A DNA stretch of 10,070 bases from Lachnospiraceae bacterium UBA3801. GTDB lineage: Bacteria; Bacillota; Clostridia; Lachnospirales; Lachnospiraceae. The translations under genes were made by a program, and so were the position numbers. Shown in pieces: positions 1 through 6,380 of the stretch (the stretch's first letter is position 1; the number at the start of each line of letters is the position of its first letter). Below the pieces are notes generated by a model. The model saw nothing but the letters and a program-made list of their open reading frames with translations, ran no database searches and had not been told where the DNA came from. The DNA is taken from assembly GCA_002368685.1 (NCBI GenBank), contig DFEN01000119.1, positions 1-10,070 of the forward strand, written 5' to 3'.

Positions 1-497
1 ATTATCTGGTCAAAGATCAGGACTGCGGAGTTATCGTATCCTCAGAAGCGAGAAATGATATTGATGAGCTGATAGAGTTCAGACTGAAGGCAAATGTAAA
101 TACTTATGCCGGATTTATGAATGAGGTGGATTCCACAAGACCTGCATCTCACGACTTCAGATATGAAGATGGTGACTATATGTATCATGATACTTATGTG
201 GGTGGTGAAGAATTTGCCGGAGAGGAAGCGGTCTGGAGGAATGAAGTCACGGTTTGGGCCATGAACTATATAGGTAGAGTCTTGGACGATAGATTCAGTG
301 GAGATTTTCTTAAGGAAGCTCTTCGTGCTGCCGATAAGAAGATGCCCTATAGAGGACCGGAACTTTATCAATCCGGGGAGTATACTTACAGATGTAAGGT
401 TACCGGAGATTTTACCTGGTTCCAGGGGTTTGAAGAAATATATTTGAATGATGTAAAAGTTTATGAATGTGTATTTCATGGAGGACTGATAAGATAA
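1..497 (+). CDS. DUF5680 domain protein, 5' end outside window
   Basis: The reading frame is open from base 3 and ends at a TAA at 495-497, giving about 164 visible residues. From about residue 25 onward it matches the DUF5680 pattern as I know it: a TYAGF start, the acidic HDFRYEDGDYMYHDTYVGG stretch, FAGEEAVW, WAMNYIGRV, FLKEAL, PYRGPELY, and an ending with WFQGFEEIY and FHGG. The ATG at 117 lies inside the domain and has no good ribosome binding site, so it is not the real start. DUF5680 has no established biochemical role; it occurs alone or behind an XRE-type helix-turn-helix in Firmicute proteins. The roughly 24 residues before the domain (containing KDQDCGVIVSSEARND) do not let me identify an upstream domain. 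The family call is from recalled motifs and is fairly sure; the function is unknown. Confidence 0.8.
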   Translation, partial: YLVKDQDCGVIVSSEARNDIDELIEFRLKANVNTYAGFMNEVDSTRPASHDFRYEDGDYMYHDTYVGGEEFAGEEAVWRNEVTVWAMNYIGRVLDDRFSGDFLKEALRAADKKMPYRGPELYQSGEYTYRCKVTGDFTWFQGFEEIYLNDVKVYECVFHGGLIR

Positions 498-566
498 AAA
501 GCAGAAAAGTTGGTTAATCACACAGAGAGATTTGCGTTTTCGTTTAATCGAAGAGGAGGAGAAAAA

Positions 567-668
567 ATGCCAAGAAATCAGTTTCAGAGAATGCTTTTTT
601 CAACCGCAGGTGAGAGTGATACTCAAAACAGTATTTCGAAAGGATATGGGACTTTAGAAAAAAGGTAA
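567..668 (+). pseudogene. 33-codon reading frame with strong RBS; possible remnant of a DUF2798-type gene
   Basis: An ATG at 567 follows a strong AGGAGGAG at 554-561, and the frame runs 33 codons to a TAA at 666-668. The first eleven residues, MPRNQFQRMLF, resemble the conserved N-terminus of small membrane proteins of the DUF2798 family (typically MPRNKFQR..F followed by a membrane helix). The remainder is polar and contains no membrane segment, so the body of such a gene appears to be gone. It lies in the 225-base spacer between the DUF5680 gene and the polymerase. It could instead be a genuine short peptide or a leader. The resemblance rests on about ten residues, so the call is weak. Confidence 0.3.
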
Positions 669-722
669 ATGTACCCATATTCTTTAAACAAGTAGATATA
701 AGATTAGCTTTCGGAGAATAAC

Positions 723-1922
723 ATGTGTAAAAGATTGATTTTTCACGTTGATGTGAATAGTGCGTTTCTTTCATGGGAGGCGGTTGATCGTCTTTCGAAT
801 GGGGATACTCTGGATCTCAGGACTGTTCCTTCCTGTGTTGGTGGTGATCCTGATAAGCGTACCAGCATTGTTTCTACCAAATCAATCCCAGCCAAGAAGT
901 ACGGTATAGTTACAGGAGAACCTGTTGCAACTGCGCTTCGTAAGTGTCCTGAGCTGATAGTTGTTAAGCCGAACTTTCATCTTTATCATAAAATGTCCCA
1001 TGCATTCAAAAGCATATTAAATGATTATACACCTTTGATGCAGTCATTTTCCATCGATGAGGTTTTTATGGATATGAGTGGGATGGAGCTTCTTCATCCG
1101 GATCCTATTAAGCTTGCCCATGAAATGAAGGATAAGATTCGTGATGAGCTCGGTTTTACTGTAAATGTGGGCGTAGCTAATAATAAGCTGTGCGCCAAGA
1201 TGGCTAGTGATTTTGAGAAACCTGATAAGATTCATACGTTATTTCCTGATGAGATAAAGGATAAGATGTGGCCTCTCCCTGTAGGAGAGCTTTTTGGTTG
1301 TGGGCAGTCTACCGCGAAGAAGTTACAGGAAATGCATATCAAGACTATTGGGGATCTGGCATTAGCGGATGAAAGGTTTCTTCTGAGTGTATTTGGTCAG
1401 AAAACCGCTGATTATCTGCATTATGCAGCTAATGGGATAGATGATTCTCCTGTTGTGAATGAAGAAAGAGAAGCTAAGAGTTATAGTGTTGAGAATACAA
1501 CTCAGGATGATGTGACGGATTTTGATACCGTAAATCATTTACTCTTGGCGGAAGCTGATGTTGTGGCTAGCAGGCTAAGAGCTGACGAGGTGAAGGCATT
1601 TACCATTACTGTTATATATCGTACTAGTGATATGAAACGTCATTCACATGGACGTAAGATAGATAATTCAACTGATATTACATCGGAGATATATGATATA
1701 GCAGTTAATCTTATGAAAGAATGCTGGAAGGGTGAACCTCTGAGATTGATTGGTCTTTCTGCTTCGGATATTGATAGGGATGGTTTTCAGCAGATGTCTA
1801 TATTTGGTGAGGAAGAGAAAGAAAAACAGAAGAAGCTTGATAAAGCTTTGGATTCCATTCGAAATAAATATGGTAATAATAGCGTGATGCGTGCCGGGAT
1901 AGGAGTTTTTCGTAATGACTAA
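723..1922 (+). CDS. dinB: Y-family translesion DNA polymerase (DinB/Pol IV type)
   Basis: This 399-residue protein has the Y-family layout: palm and fingers in about residues 1-165, thumb helices to about 230, and a C-terminal little-finger domain from about 245 to 350. The visible metal-binding acidic residues are D10 in FHVDVNSAF and D112/E113 in SFSIDEVFMD. F15 is at the steric-gate position that excludes ribonucleotides. QMSIF at 357-361 is a sliding-clamp binding motif of the QLSLF type, followed by a basic, helical tail. The family carries out error-prone synthesis past DNA lesions. The start at 723 is preceded by GGAG at 713-716. No GAAC-N4-GTTC SOS box was visible in the 225 bases upstream, so LexA control is not evident. 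It overlaps the next gene by 8 bases, which suggests coupled translation. The HVDVNSAFLSWEA N-terminus is of the clostridial subtype, which carries N12 where E. coli DinB has a second, non-catalytic Asp. Confidence 0.95.
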   Translation: MCKRLIFHVDVNSAFLSWEAVDRLSNGDTLDLRTVPSCVGGDPDKRTSIVSTKSIPAKKYGIVTGEPVATALRKCPELIVVKPNFHLYHKMSHAFKSILNDYTPLMQSFSIDEVFMDMSGMELLHPDPIKLAHEMKDKIRDELGFTVNVGVANNKLCAKMASDFEKPDKIHTLFPDEIKDKMWPLPVGELFGCGQSTAKKLQEMHIKTIGDLALADERFLLSVFGQKTADYLHYAANGIDDSPVVNEEREAKSYSVENTTQDDVTDFDTVNHLLLAEADVVASRLRADEVKAFTITVIYRTSDMKRHSHGRKIDNSTDITSEIYDIAVNLMKECWKGEPLRLIGLSASDIDRDGFQQMSIFGEEEKEKQKKLDKALDSIRNKYGNNSVMRAGIGVFRND

Positions 1923-2484
1923 AAAGATATATTTTGTAAGACATGGTGAGACATTTTGGAATGTCGATAATAAAATATGTGGCGCTACGGATATTGGGCT
2001 TACTGATAGAGGTCATGAGCAGGCCAGGGAAACTGGTGAGCTTATAAAGGAGAGACTGGATTCTGGAGAGATTCATATTGATGAGATTATAGCGTCACCG
2101 CTTTCGAGGGCATTTGACACTGCGAAGCATATTGCGGATATGACTGGGCTTCCTCTTAGGGCTGATGAGAGGTTGAGAGAGCAGAATTTTGGGAAGTATG
2201 AAGGGACTCCTAGAAATGGTGAGATTTTCAAGCAAGATAAGAGGAATTTTGTGAATTCTTACGAAGGTGGTGAGTCCATGCTTCGACTGGCTCAGCGTAT
2301 TTATAATCTTTTAGATGAGCTGGCGCAGGATGATAAGATTTATCTTTTGGTGGCGCATAACGGGATTGTGAGGTGCGTTAACTCTTATTTCTATGATATG
2401 ACTAATGAGGAATACGGGGATTTTGGTATAAAGAACTGTGAATTAAAGGAATATAGTTATGATTCGACTCCTGTTTTTGTTTGA
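1915..2484 (+). CDS. Histidine phosphatase (phosphoglycerate mutase superfamily)
   Basis: The protein has 189 residues, a usual length for single-domain branch-1 histidine phosphatases. The catalytic phosphate pocket can be read directly: VRHGET with the phospho-acceptor H10 and R9, R65 in SPLSRAFDTA, E89 in REQNFGKYEG (the general acid position) and the second histidine H148 in LLVAHNG. Family members remove phosphate from sugar phosphates, nucleotides or cofactor precursors; the sequence does not reveal the substrate. The short, non-mutase form makes a phosphatase more likely than a glycolytic mutase. The start at 1915 has AGGAG at 1901-1905, inside the polymerase gene, and overlaps its end by 8 bases. 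The pairing may be only an operon convenience or may point to nucleotide-phosphate housekeeping; the latter is inference. Confidence 0.9.
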   Translation: MTKKIYFVRHGETFWNVDNKICGATDIGLTDRGHEQARETGELIKERLDSGEIHIDEIIASPLSRAFDTAKHIADMTGLPLRADERLREQNFGKYEGTPRNGEIFKQDKRNFVNSYEGGESMLRLAQRIYNLLDELAQDDKIYLLVAHNGIVRCVNSYFYDMTNEEYGDFGIKNCELKEYSYDSTPVFV

Positions 2485-2538
2485 GTTTATTAGTGATTAT
2501 GCAGCAAAAATACATGAAGAAATGATAGAGGTAGAATA

Positions 2539-3015
2539 ATGTTCAGAGAAATGAGACGTTTTAAGCAACAGATATCTGAGGAGGAATGCATACGTATTCT
2601 CAAGGAAGAGCCAAGAGGGGTTCTTTCTATGTTGGGTGACGATGGATATCCATATGGGATTCCTATCAGTCATTACTACTCTGAGGATGATGGGAAGATA
2701 TATTTTCATGGGGCTAAGTTCGGTCATAAGATAGACGCTATCAAAGCTAATGATAAAGTCAGCTTCTGCGTATATGATAAGGGCTATCGTAGAGAAGGAG
2801 AATGGGCACTGAATATAAATAGTGTCATTGTATTTGGGAGAATTCATCTTGTAGAGGATGAGGATAAGGCCAGAATAATCTGTACCAAGCTGTGTCAGAA
2901 GTTTACTGATGATGAGGAATATCTGAAGAAAGAATTGGAGAATGCGTTAACGCGAGTACAGTGTTTGGAGTTGACGATAGAGCATATGACAGGAAAGCTG
3001 GTAAATGAATCTTAA
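2539..3015 (+). CDS. Pyridoxamine 5'-phosphate oxidase-fold flavoprotein, NimA-like
   Basis: This 158-residue protein shows the split-barrel flavin-binding pattern of the NimA branch: an N-terminal MRRFKQQISEEEC helix, GVLSMLGDDGYPYGIPISHYY (residues 27-47) for the first beta strands, and IYFHGAKFGHKID (residues 54-66), the signature around the flavin site with H57 and H63. Members bind FMN; some reduce nitroimidazoles and others have unknown substrates, so resistance is not claimed. Despite the family name, this branch is not expected to make pyridoxal phosphate. The ATG at 2539 follows a moderate AGAGG at about 2527-2531. A 54-base gap with no visible terminator separates it from the phosphatase gene, so it is probably the third gene of the dinB unit. 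Confidence 0.88.
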   Translation: MFREMRRFKQQISEEECIRILKEEPRGVLSMLGDDGYPYGIPISHYYSEDDGKIYFHGAKFGHKIDAIKANDKVSFCVYDKGYRREGEWALNINSVIVFGRIHLVEDEDKARIICTKLCQKFTDDEEYLKKELENALTRVQCLELTIEHMTGKLVNES

Positions 3016-3026
3016 ATATTAGACCG

Positions 3027-3050
3027 GTGGGGACTGTCCCTACTGTCCCA
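3027..3050 (+). repeat. GGGGACTGTCCC palindromic repeat, copy 1
   Basis: GTGGGGACTGTCCC at 3027-3040 is identical over 14 bases to the copy at 4129-4142. Its core is a near-perfect palindrome around a central T. A second ACTGTCCC follows at 3042-3049 as a direct repeat of 3033-3040. It sits between the flavoprotein and Dabb genes. Short GGGGAC/GTCCCC palindromes scattered between genes resemble REP-type elements in many bacteria, but no REP-associated transposase is in the window. It may also act as a weak hairpin after the flavoprotein gene; there is no U-tract, so I do not call it a terminator. Confidence 0.55.
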
Positions 3051-3139
3051 GTTTGTTTAGCAGCGTAAGCTTAGAATATTAAAGGAAAACTCGGACCATT
3101 CCGGGGAGATATAAGAAAAGATAAGGAGAGATAATAGAA

Positions 3140-3442
3140 ATGGTAAAGCATATAATTTTATGGCAATTAAAAGATGAACTTTCAGGCGAGGAAAAAGCAA
3201 AGGTTAGAGCTGACATAAAGATAGGTCTTGAAGGTCTGGCAGGTAAGATTCCTGGTCTTATAGATATTCATGTTCAGACTGAAATGCTTGATTCGTCCAA
3301 TGCAGATTTGATGTTAGATTCTACATTTGAAGATGCTGATTCACTAAAGGGCTATGCAGTACATCCTGAACATATCGCTGTAGCAGATGGAGCAGTAAGA
3401 CCTTATACAAAGAGCAGAGTGTGTATTGATTATGAAGTATAG
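3140..3442 (+). CDS. Stress-responsive alpha/beta barrel (Dabb) domain protein
   Basis: A 100-residue protein consisting of one Dabb domain. It starts with the usual MVKHIILWQLKD strand (the VxHxVxxxxK pattern), then a helix rich in Lys and Glu, the IPGLIDIHVQTE second strand, DLMLDSTFEDADSL, and YAVHPEH at 72-78, the best conserved element of the family. Such proteins form dimeric ferredoxin-like barrels. A few are cyclases or degrade aromatic compounds, but most small bacterial ones have no known reaction. The ATG at 3140 is preceded by GGAG at 3125-3128 at a slightly long spacing. Its last 11 bases overlap the start of the truncated sfsA gene, so the two are probably read from one message. 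Confidence 0.9.
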   Translation: MVKHIILWQLKDELSGEEKAKVRADIKIGLEGLAGKIPGLIDIHVQTEMLDSSNADLMLDSTFEDADSLKGYAVHPEHIAVADGAVRPYTKSRVCIDYEV

Positions 3443-3677
3443 TAATATAACCCAAGCAGTGTTCATAAGGAGACCTAATCGTTTTATCGCTGAGGTTGAG
3501 GTGAATGGAGTAAAGGAAATATTTGTAATACAAATGGATGGAGTATCAGAGGTGAGACCTAACACAGATACTCATCCGGAGTTTGGAATAGCGATGAATG
3601 ATGCTCAAAAAGCCGGAGTAGAGATATTATTTCTAAAATGTCATGTAGAACCGGATAGTTTGGAAATCACTTGCTGA
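3432..3677 (+). pseudogene. sfsA: sfsA with large in-frame internal deletion
   Basis: The 81-codon frame joins the two ends of the SfsA family. Residues 1 to about 28 (MKYSNITQAVFIRRPNRFIA, then EVEVNGV) match the N-terminal OB-fold start. Residues from about 30 (IFVIQMDGVSEVRPN, then HPEFGIAM, AGVEIL, VEPDSLEI) match the C-terminal end. SfsA proteins are normally about 230-240 residues, so roughly 150 residues are missing, including the PD-(D/E)XK nuclease core. The frame is intact across the junction, with no stop codon, so the deletion is a multiple of three. The protein cannot be a nuclease by the known mechanism and is most likely a decaying remnant, although a stable small product cannot be excluded. 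The ATG at 3432 is used because it restores the family N-terminus; a TTG six bases earlier is less likely. It overlaps the Dabb gene by 11 bases and has no clear ribosome binding site of its own. Confidence 0.8.
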
Positions 3678-3694
3678 AGAAAATGGAGGATTAT

Positions 3695-4123
3695 ATGAAA
3701 GAATGGACACCTGAAGAACAATTAAATAATGAGCTGCCTGGTTTAAATGCTGGTAGCATAGTTATAGAAGCGATTGAGGATACATTTTCTGTATGCAAGG
3801 TCGATGACTATTCCGGTATAGATATAGATCAGAGCTTTGTATTCACTGGAAGGACTGACACAGAGAAATCTTTGGTATGTCCTACAGATATAGTTCCAGA
3901 TAATACTATCAGTCGTGAGGATGGCTGGAAGGGTTTCCGTATATGTGGAGAGCTTGATTTTTCTCTTATCGGAATCCTGGCACGTATTACTAAGATACTT
4001 GCCTCAAGTGGTATAGGAATATTCGCAGTATCCACGTATAATACTGATTACATTTTAGTTAAAGAAGAAAACTATACTAAAGCAATGAATGCACTGAGAG
4101 ATTCAGGGTATTCTGTAAAATAG
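3695..4123 (+). CDS. ACT domain protein (ACT_7/CASTOR-like)
   Basis: The ATG at 3695 is chosen because GGAGG at 3685-3689 lies 5 bases before it; TTG 3671 and ATG 3683 in the same frame are poorer starts. The protein is 142 residues long. Its C-terminal half (about 78-142) is an ACT domain of the type in two-ACT amino-acid-sensing proteins: GWKGFRICGELDFSLIGILARITKILASSG, then GIGIFAVSTYNTDYILV and a final helix with GYSVK. The N-terminal half (about 15-75) is probably the diverged first ACT-like unit. Small stand-alone members of this family are presumed to bind amino acids, with no known partner. No enzyme domain is attached. It directly follows the truncated sfsA gene and is followed by the second GGGGACTGTCCCC palindrome just after its stop codon. 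Confidence 0.85.
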   Translation: MKEWTPEEQLNNELPGLNAGSIVIEAIEDTFSVCKVDDYSGIDIDQSFVFTGRTDTEKSLVCPTDIVPDNTISREDGWKGFRICGELDFSLIGILARITKILASSGIGIFAVSTYNTDYILVKEENYTKAMNALRDSGYSVK

Positions 4124-4128
4124 GGCCA

Positions 4129-4143
4129 GTGGGGACTGTCCCC
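4129..4143 (+). repeat. GGGGACTGTCCCC palindromic repeat, copy 2
   Basis: GTGGGGACTGTCCCC begins 5 bases after the ACT gene stop. The core 4131-4143 is a perfect 6-bp palindrome around a central T. It shares 14 identical bases, in the same orientation, with the copy at 3027-3040. It is followed by GTGACAA and a short near-duplication, CTTTTGTGAA/CTTTGTGAA, at 4151-4169. The two copies bracket the Dabb-sfsA-ACT block. It resembles a REP-type element; a hairpin role after the ACT gene is possible, but no T-run follows. Confidence 0.55.
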
Positions 4144-4173
4144 GTGACAACTTTTGTGAACTTTGTGAAGTAA

Positions 4174-4229
4174 TATATCTGACCTTATTGAAAAATCTCG
4201 TTTTGGGTATTGGAAAAAGGTCAGATATA
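4174..4229. promoter_or_regulatory. 13-bp inverted repeat straddling the permease promoter
   Basis: TATATCTGACCTT at 4174-4186 is the exact reverse complement of AAGGTCAGATATA at 4217-4229, with 30 bases between the arms. The downstream arm lies inside the -35/-10 spacer of the promoter predicted at 4210-4238, and the arms are 43 bases apart centre to centre, about four helical turns. This suits an operator pair bound by a looping or tandem dimeric repressor. An RNA hairpin is less likely, because transcription from this promoter would start after both arms; a readthrough transcript could form it. The regulator is unknown. Confidence 0.5.
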
Positions 4230-4238
4230 AAATATAAT
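4210..4238 (+). promoter_or_regulatory. Predicted sigma-A promoter of the permease-kinase-radical SAM operon
   Basis: TTGGAA at 4210-4215 and a perfect TATAAT at 4233-4238 are separated by 17 bases, giving a start near 4245 and a leader of about 48 bases. That leader is too short for a TPP riboswitch, and none of the conserved TPP-riboswitch elements were seen in this region. Confidence 0.6.
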
Positions 4239-4243
4239 GCCAA

Positions 4244-4285
4244 CTTATAAAGAGCATATGCCTATTTTGGTTTTTATAAGGAGGG
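4244..4285 (+). promoter_or_regulatory. Leader hairpin touching the Shine-Dalgarno site of the permease gene
   Basis: CTTATAAA at 4244-4251 and TTTATAAG at 4273-4280 are exact reverse complements, 8 bp with a 21-base loop. The right arm ends in the first bases of the strong Shine-Dalgarno AGGAGGG at 4279-4285, seven bases before the ATG at 4293. The stem is almost all A/U and therefore weak, so a translational effect is only a possibility. Confidence 0.35.
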
Positions 4286-4292
4286 CAAAAAA

Positions 4293-5522
4293 ATGTCTCG
4301 AATAGCACTAATCTGGTTCGGCGCAGCTATATCAATCGCCGAGATTCTTACAGGTGCATGCCTGGAAAGCCTAGGTCTTGTACGTGGTCTTGTAGTAATT
4401 GTCTTAGGTCATCTCATTGGTTTCCTGCTTCTGGTTCTTGCTGGAATTATTGGAGTTAAGAATAAAGAAGGTTCTATGAGGTCGTCGGCCCTATCCTTCG
4501 GAAAGTATGGAAGCTATTTCTTTGCAATTTTGAATATCATACAGCTTATAGGATGGCAGGGTATAATGATCTTCGATGCATCACTTTCTGCTCAGGGTAT
4601 TCTAAGCCTTGGTCATACATGGTGGTGTCTTATCATAGGTATTCTGACAATAGTGTGGATTTTATTAGGGCTTAAGCATAGAGACAAGTTAAATGTCCTT
4701 GTTATGGTTTTATTACTTATTCTAACCATTATTTTATCTTTTGTTATTTTCTCCGGATTAAAGGGTGGGGAAACAGTTGGACAGAGTGCGAGTGAGAGAC
4801 TCTCCATTGGACAAGGTTTAGAGCTGTCAATAGCGATGCCACTTTCCTGGATACCAATGATTGCTGACTATACATATAGTGCTGATAAGCCTGTTAAGAC
4901 AACATTTGCAGCTTGTGCAACCTATACCGTTGCTAGTATTTGGATGTATATAATAGGTCTTGGAGCTGCAGTTATAACTCATGAAACAAGAATAGATCAG
5001 ATAATGCTCAAGGCTGGCTTTGGTGTAGCAGGACTATTCATCATTGTTTTCTCCTGCGTTACAACGAACTTTATAGATGCATTTTCCTGCAATCAGTCAA
5101 CCTTTGCTTTGTTCCCGGAGAATAAAGTCCCACAGGAACTAGAGGGAAAATCAAGTCTGATTCATAAAATAAAGGCTAACCTTCCTGGAATAATTGATAC
5201 TATAATAGGTACAATTGGTGCTATACTTTTACCGATGGAGAATATAACAGAATTCCTTTACTTTATTGGTTCAGTTTTTGCACCGATGATTTCAGTTCAG
5301 ATTGCAGATCAATTTATAGTTGGACATAAAAAAACTGATACAAGAGTCGATGGAGTAGCAAGCGTTGCATGGATTCTTGGTTTTGTAATATATAGAGTCC
5401 TGATGAATTATGATTTTGTGGTTGGTTATACTATACCAAATATGCTTATCACTGTATTTATAACAGTCATTTTAAGAAAGAGTACATTGAAGGCTCATAC
5501 GCTTATTAAGAAACCAGCATAA
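4293..5522 (+). CDS. cytX: NCS1-family permease, CytX-like (hydroxymethylpyrimidine or B6-type substrate)
   Basis: A 409-residue hydrophobic protein with about twelve membrane spans, including residues 5-27, 31-55, 72-95, 110-127, 133-155, 205-228, 242-264, 300-314, 320-340, 355-371 and 378-396. WFGAAISIAEILTG at the start, GHLIGFLLLVLAGIIG (39-54), SFGKYGSYFFAILNIIQLIGWQG (68-90) and PLSWIPMIADYTYSADKP (183-200) are the CytX branch of the nucleobase-cation symporter family. CytX proteins are associated with uptake of the thiamine pyrimidine HMP, usually under a TPP riboswitch, which is absent here. Yeast Tpn1 shows that NCS1 carriers can also move pyridoxine. The next gene is a pyridoxal-type kinase, so a B6 vitamer is as plausible as HMP. 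The start is set by AGGAGGG at 4279-4285. It is the first gene of a three-gene operon. Confidence 0.85.
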   Translation: MSRIALIWFGAAISIAEILTGACLESLGLVRGLVVIVLGHLIGFLLLVLAGIIGVKNKEGSMRSSALSFGKYGSYFFAILNIIQLIGWQGIMIFDASLSAQGILSLGHTWWCLIIGILTIVWILLGLKHRDKLNVLVMVLLLILTIILSFVIFSGLKGGETVGQSASERLSIGQGLELSIAMPLSWIPMIADYTYSADKPVKTTFAACATYTVASIWMYIIGLGAAVITHETRIDQIMLKAGFGVAGLFIIVFSCVTTNFIDAFSCNQSTFALFPENKVPQELEGKSSLIHKIKANLPGIIDTIIGTIGAILLPMENITEFLYFIGSVFAPMISVQIADQFIVGHKKTDTRVDGVASVAWILGFVIYRVLMNYDFVVGYTIPNMLITVFITVILRKSTLKAHTLIKKPA

Positions 5523-5547
5523 ACTTTAATTATGGAGATATAATAAA

Positions 5548-6378
5548 ATGAAGCAGAAGAAGATGGCACTTATAAATGACCTTACAGGCTTTGGACGATG
5601 TTCGATATCTGTAATGGCACCTATAATCTCAGCTATGAAGATACAGGCAGTTAGTATACCGACAGCTATTTTGTCTACACATACTCAATTTCCTGAATTT
5701 TTCTTTGATGACTATACACCTAAGATGCATGATTATATCCAGACTTATAAGAATCTGAATATGGAATTCGATGGTATAGCTACAGGCTTCCTTGGGTCAA
5801 AGGAACAGGTGGATATAGTGATAGATTTTATCAAGTATTTCAGAAATGATAAGTGCGTTATTCTTATCGATCCTGTTATGGGTGATAATGGAATATTATA
5901 TAAGACCTATACTCGTGAAATGTGTGATAAAATGAAGGAGTTAGTAGAATATGCAAATATTATAACTCCTAATTTGACAGAGCTATGTACGATTCTGGGT
6001 GTTGACTTCGGGAATGGTAAGTTCAGCATAGATGAGCTTCATGATATGTGTCAGGAGCTTTCAGAAAAGGGTCCGGAACATATAGTTGTAACAGGTATTC
6101 CTTTTCACAAAAAGCAGATAATGAATTACATTTATTCTAAGGGTGAGGACCCGCAGATCGTTATGGTCGACAGGATAGGTGAAGATAGAAGCGGAACAGG
6201 TGATGTTATAAGCTCTGTAATTGCAGGAATGTATATGAATGGTCATACATTTTATGACTCTGTCAGAAAGGCGGCTGAGTTTGCATCTAAATGTATAAAA
6301 TATTGCGAAGAAAACCAGGTTCCTACTCATTGGGGACTCTGCTTTGAAATGTATATGAAAGATCTTATGGAGGTATAG
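5548..6378 (+). CDS. Pyridoxal/pyridoxamine kinase (PdxK/PdxY type, ribokinase fold)
   Basis: A 276-residue ribokinase-like kinase. LINDLTGFGRCSISVMAPII (8-27) and PTAILSTHTQFPEF (38-51) are the substrate-side signature of pyridoxal kinases; ThiD-type HMP kinases instead begin with a DSSGGAG-like motif, absent here. DPVMGDNG (108-115) and TPNLTE (140-145) form the nucleotide and metal region. GTGD at 216-219 is the anion hole with D219 the catalytic base. The reaction is ATP-dependent phosphorylation of pyridoxal, pyridoxamine or pyridoxine in the cytoplasm; some family members also accept HMP. It starts at 5548 after GGAG at 5534-5537, 25 bases beyond the permease stop. Co-transcription with the permease suggests trapping of the imported vitamer by phosphorylation. 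Family call is firm; the exact substrate is not. Confidence 0.9.
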   Translation: MKQKKMALINDLTGFGRCSISVMAPIISAMKIQAVSIPTAILSTHTQFPEFFFDDYTPKMHDYIQTYKNLNMEFDGIATGFLGSKEQVDIVIDFIKYFRNDKCVILIDPVMGDNGILYKTYTREMCDKMKELVEYANIITPNLTELCTILGVDFGNGKFSIDELHDMCQELSEKGPEHIVVTGIPFHKKQIMNYIYSKGEDPQIVMVDRIGEDRSGTGDVISSVIAGMYMNGHTFYDSVRKAAEFASKCIKYCEENQVPTHWGLCFEMYMKDLMEV

Positions 6379-6380
6379 AA

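Noticed and set aside
117..497. DUF5680 gene starting at ATG 117
   Set aside because: The frame is open back to the window edge, the domain begins before 117, and no ribosome binding site precedes that ATG.
498..722. LexA/SOS box for the polymerase
   Set aside because: No GAAC-N4-GTTC-like site could be found in the spacer.
2485..2538. Eight-codon frame (ATG 2499) in the phosphatase-flavoprotein gap
   Set aside because: Too short, no ribosome binding site and no known match.
4144..4292. TPP riboswitch before the CytX-like permease
   Set aside because: Expected from the family, but the conserved CUGAGA and GAACCUGAU-type elements are not present, and the promoter leaves a leader of only about 48 bases. 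A covariance-model search would settle it.
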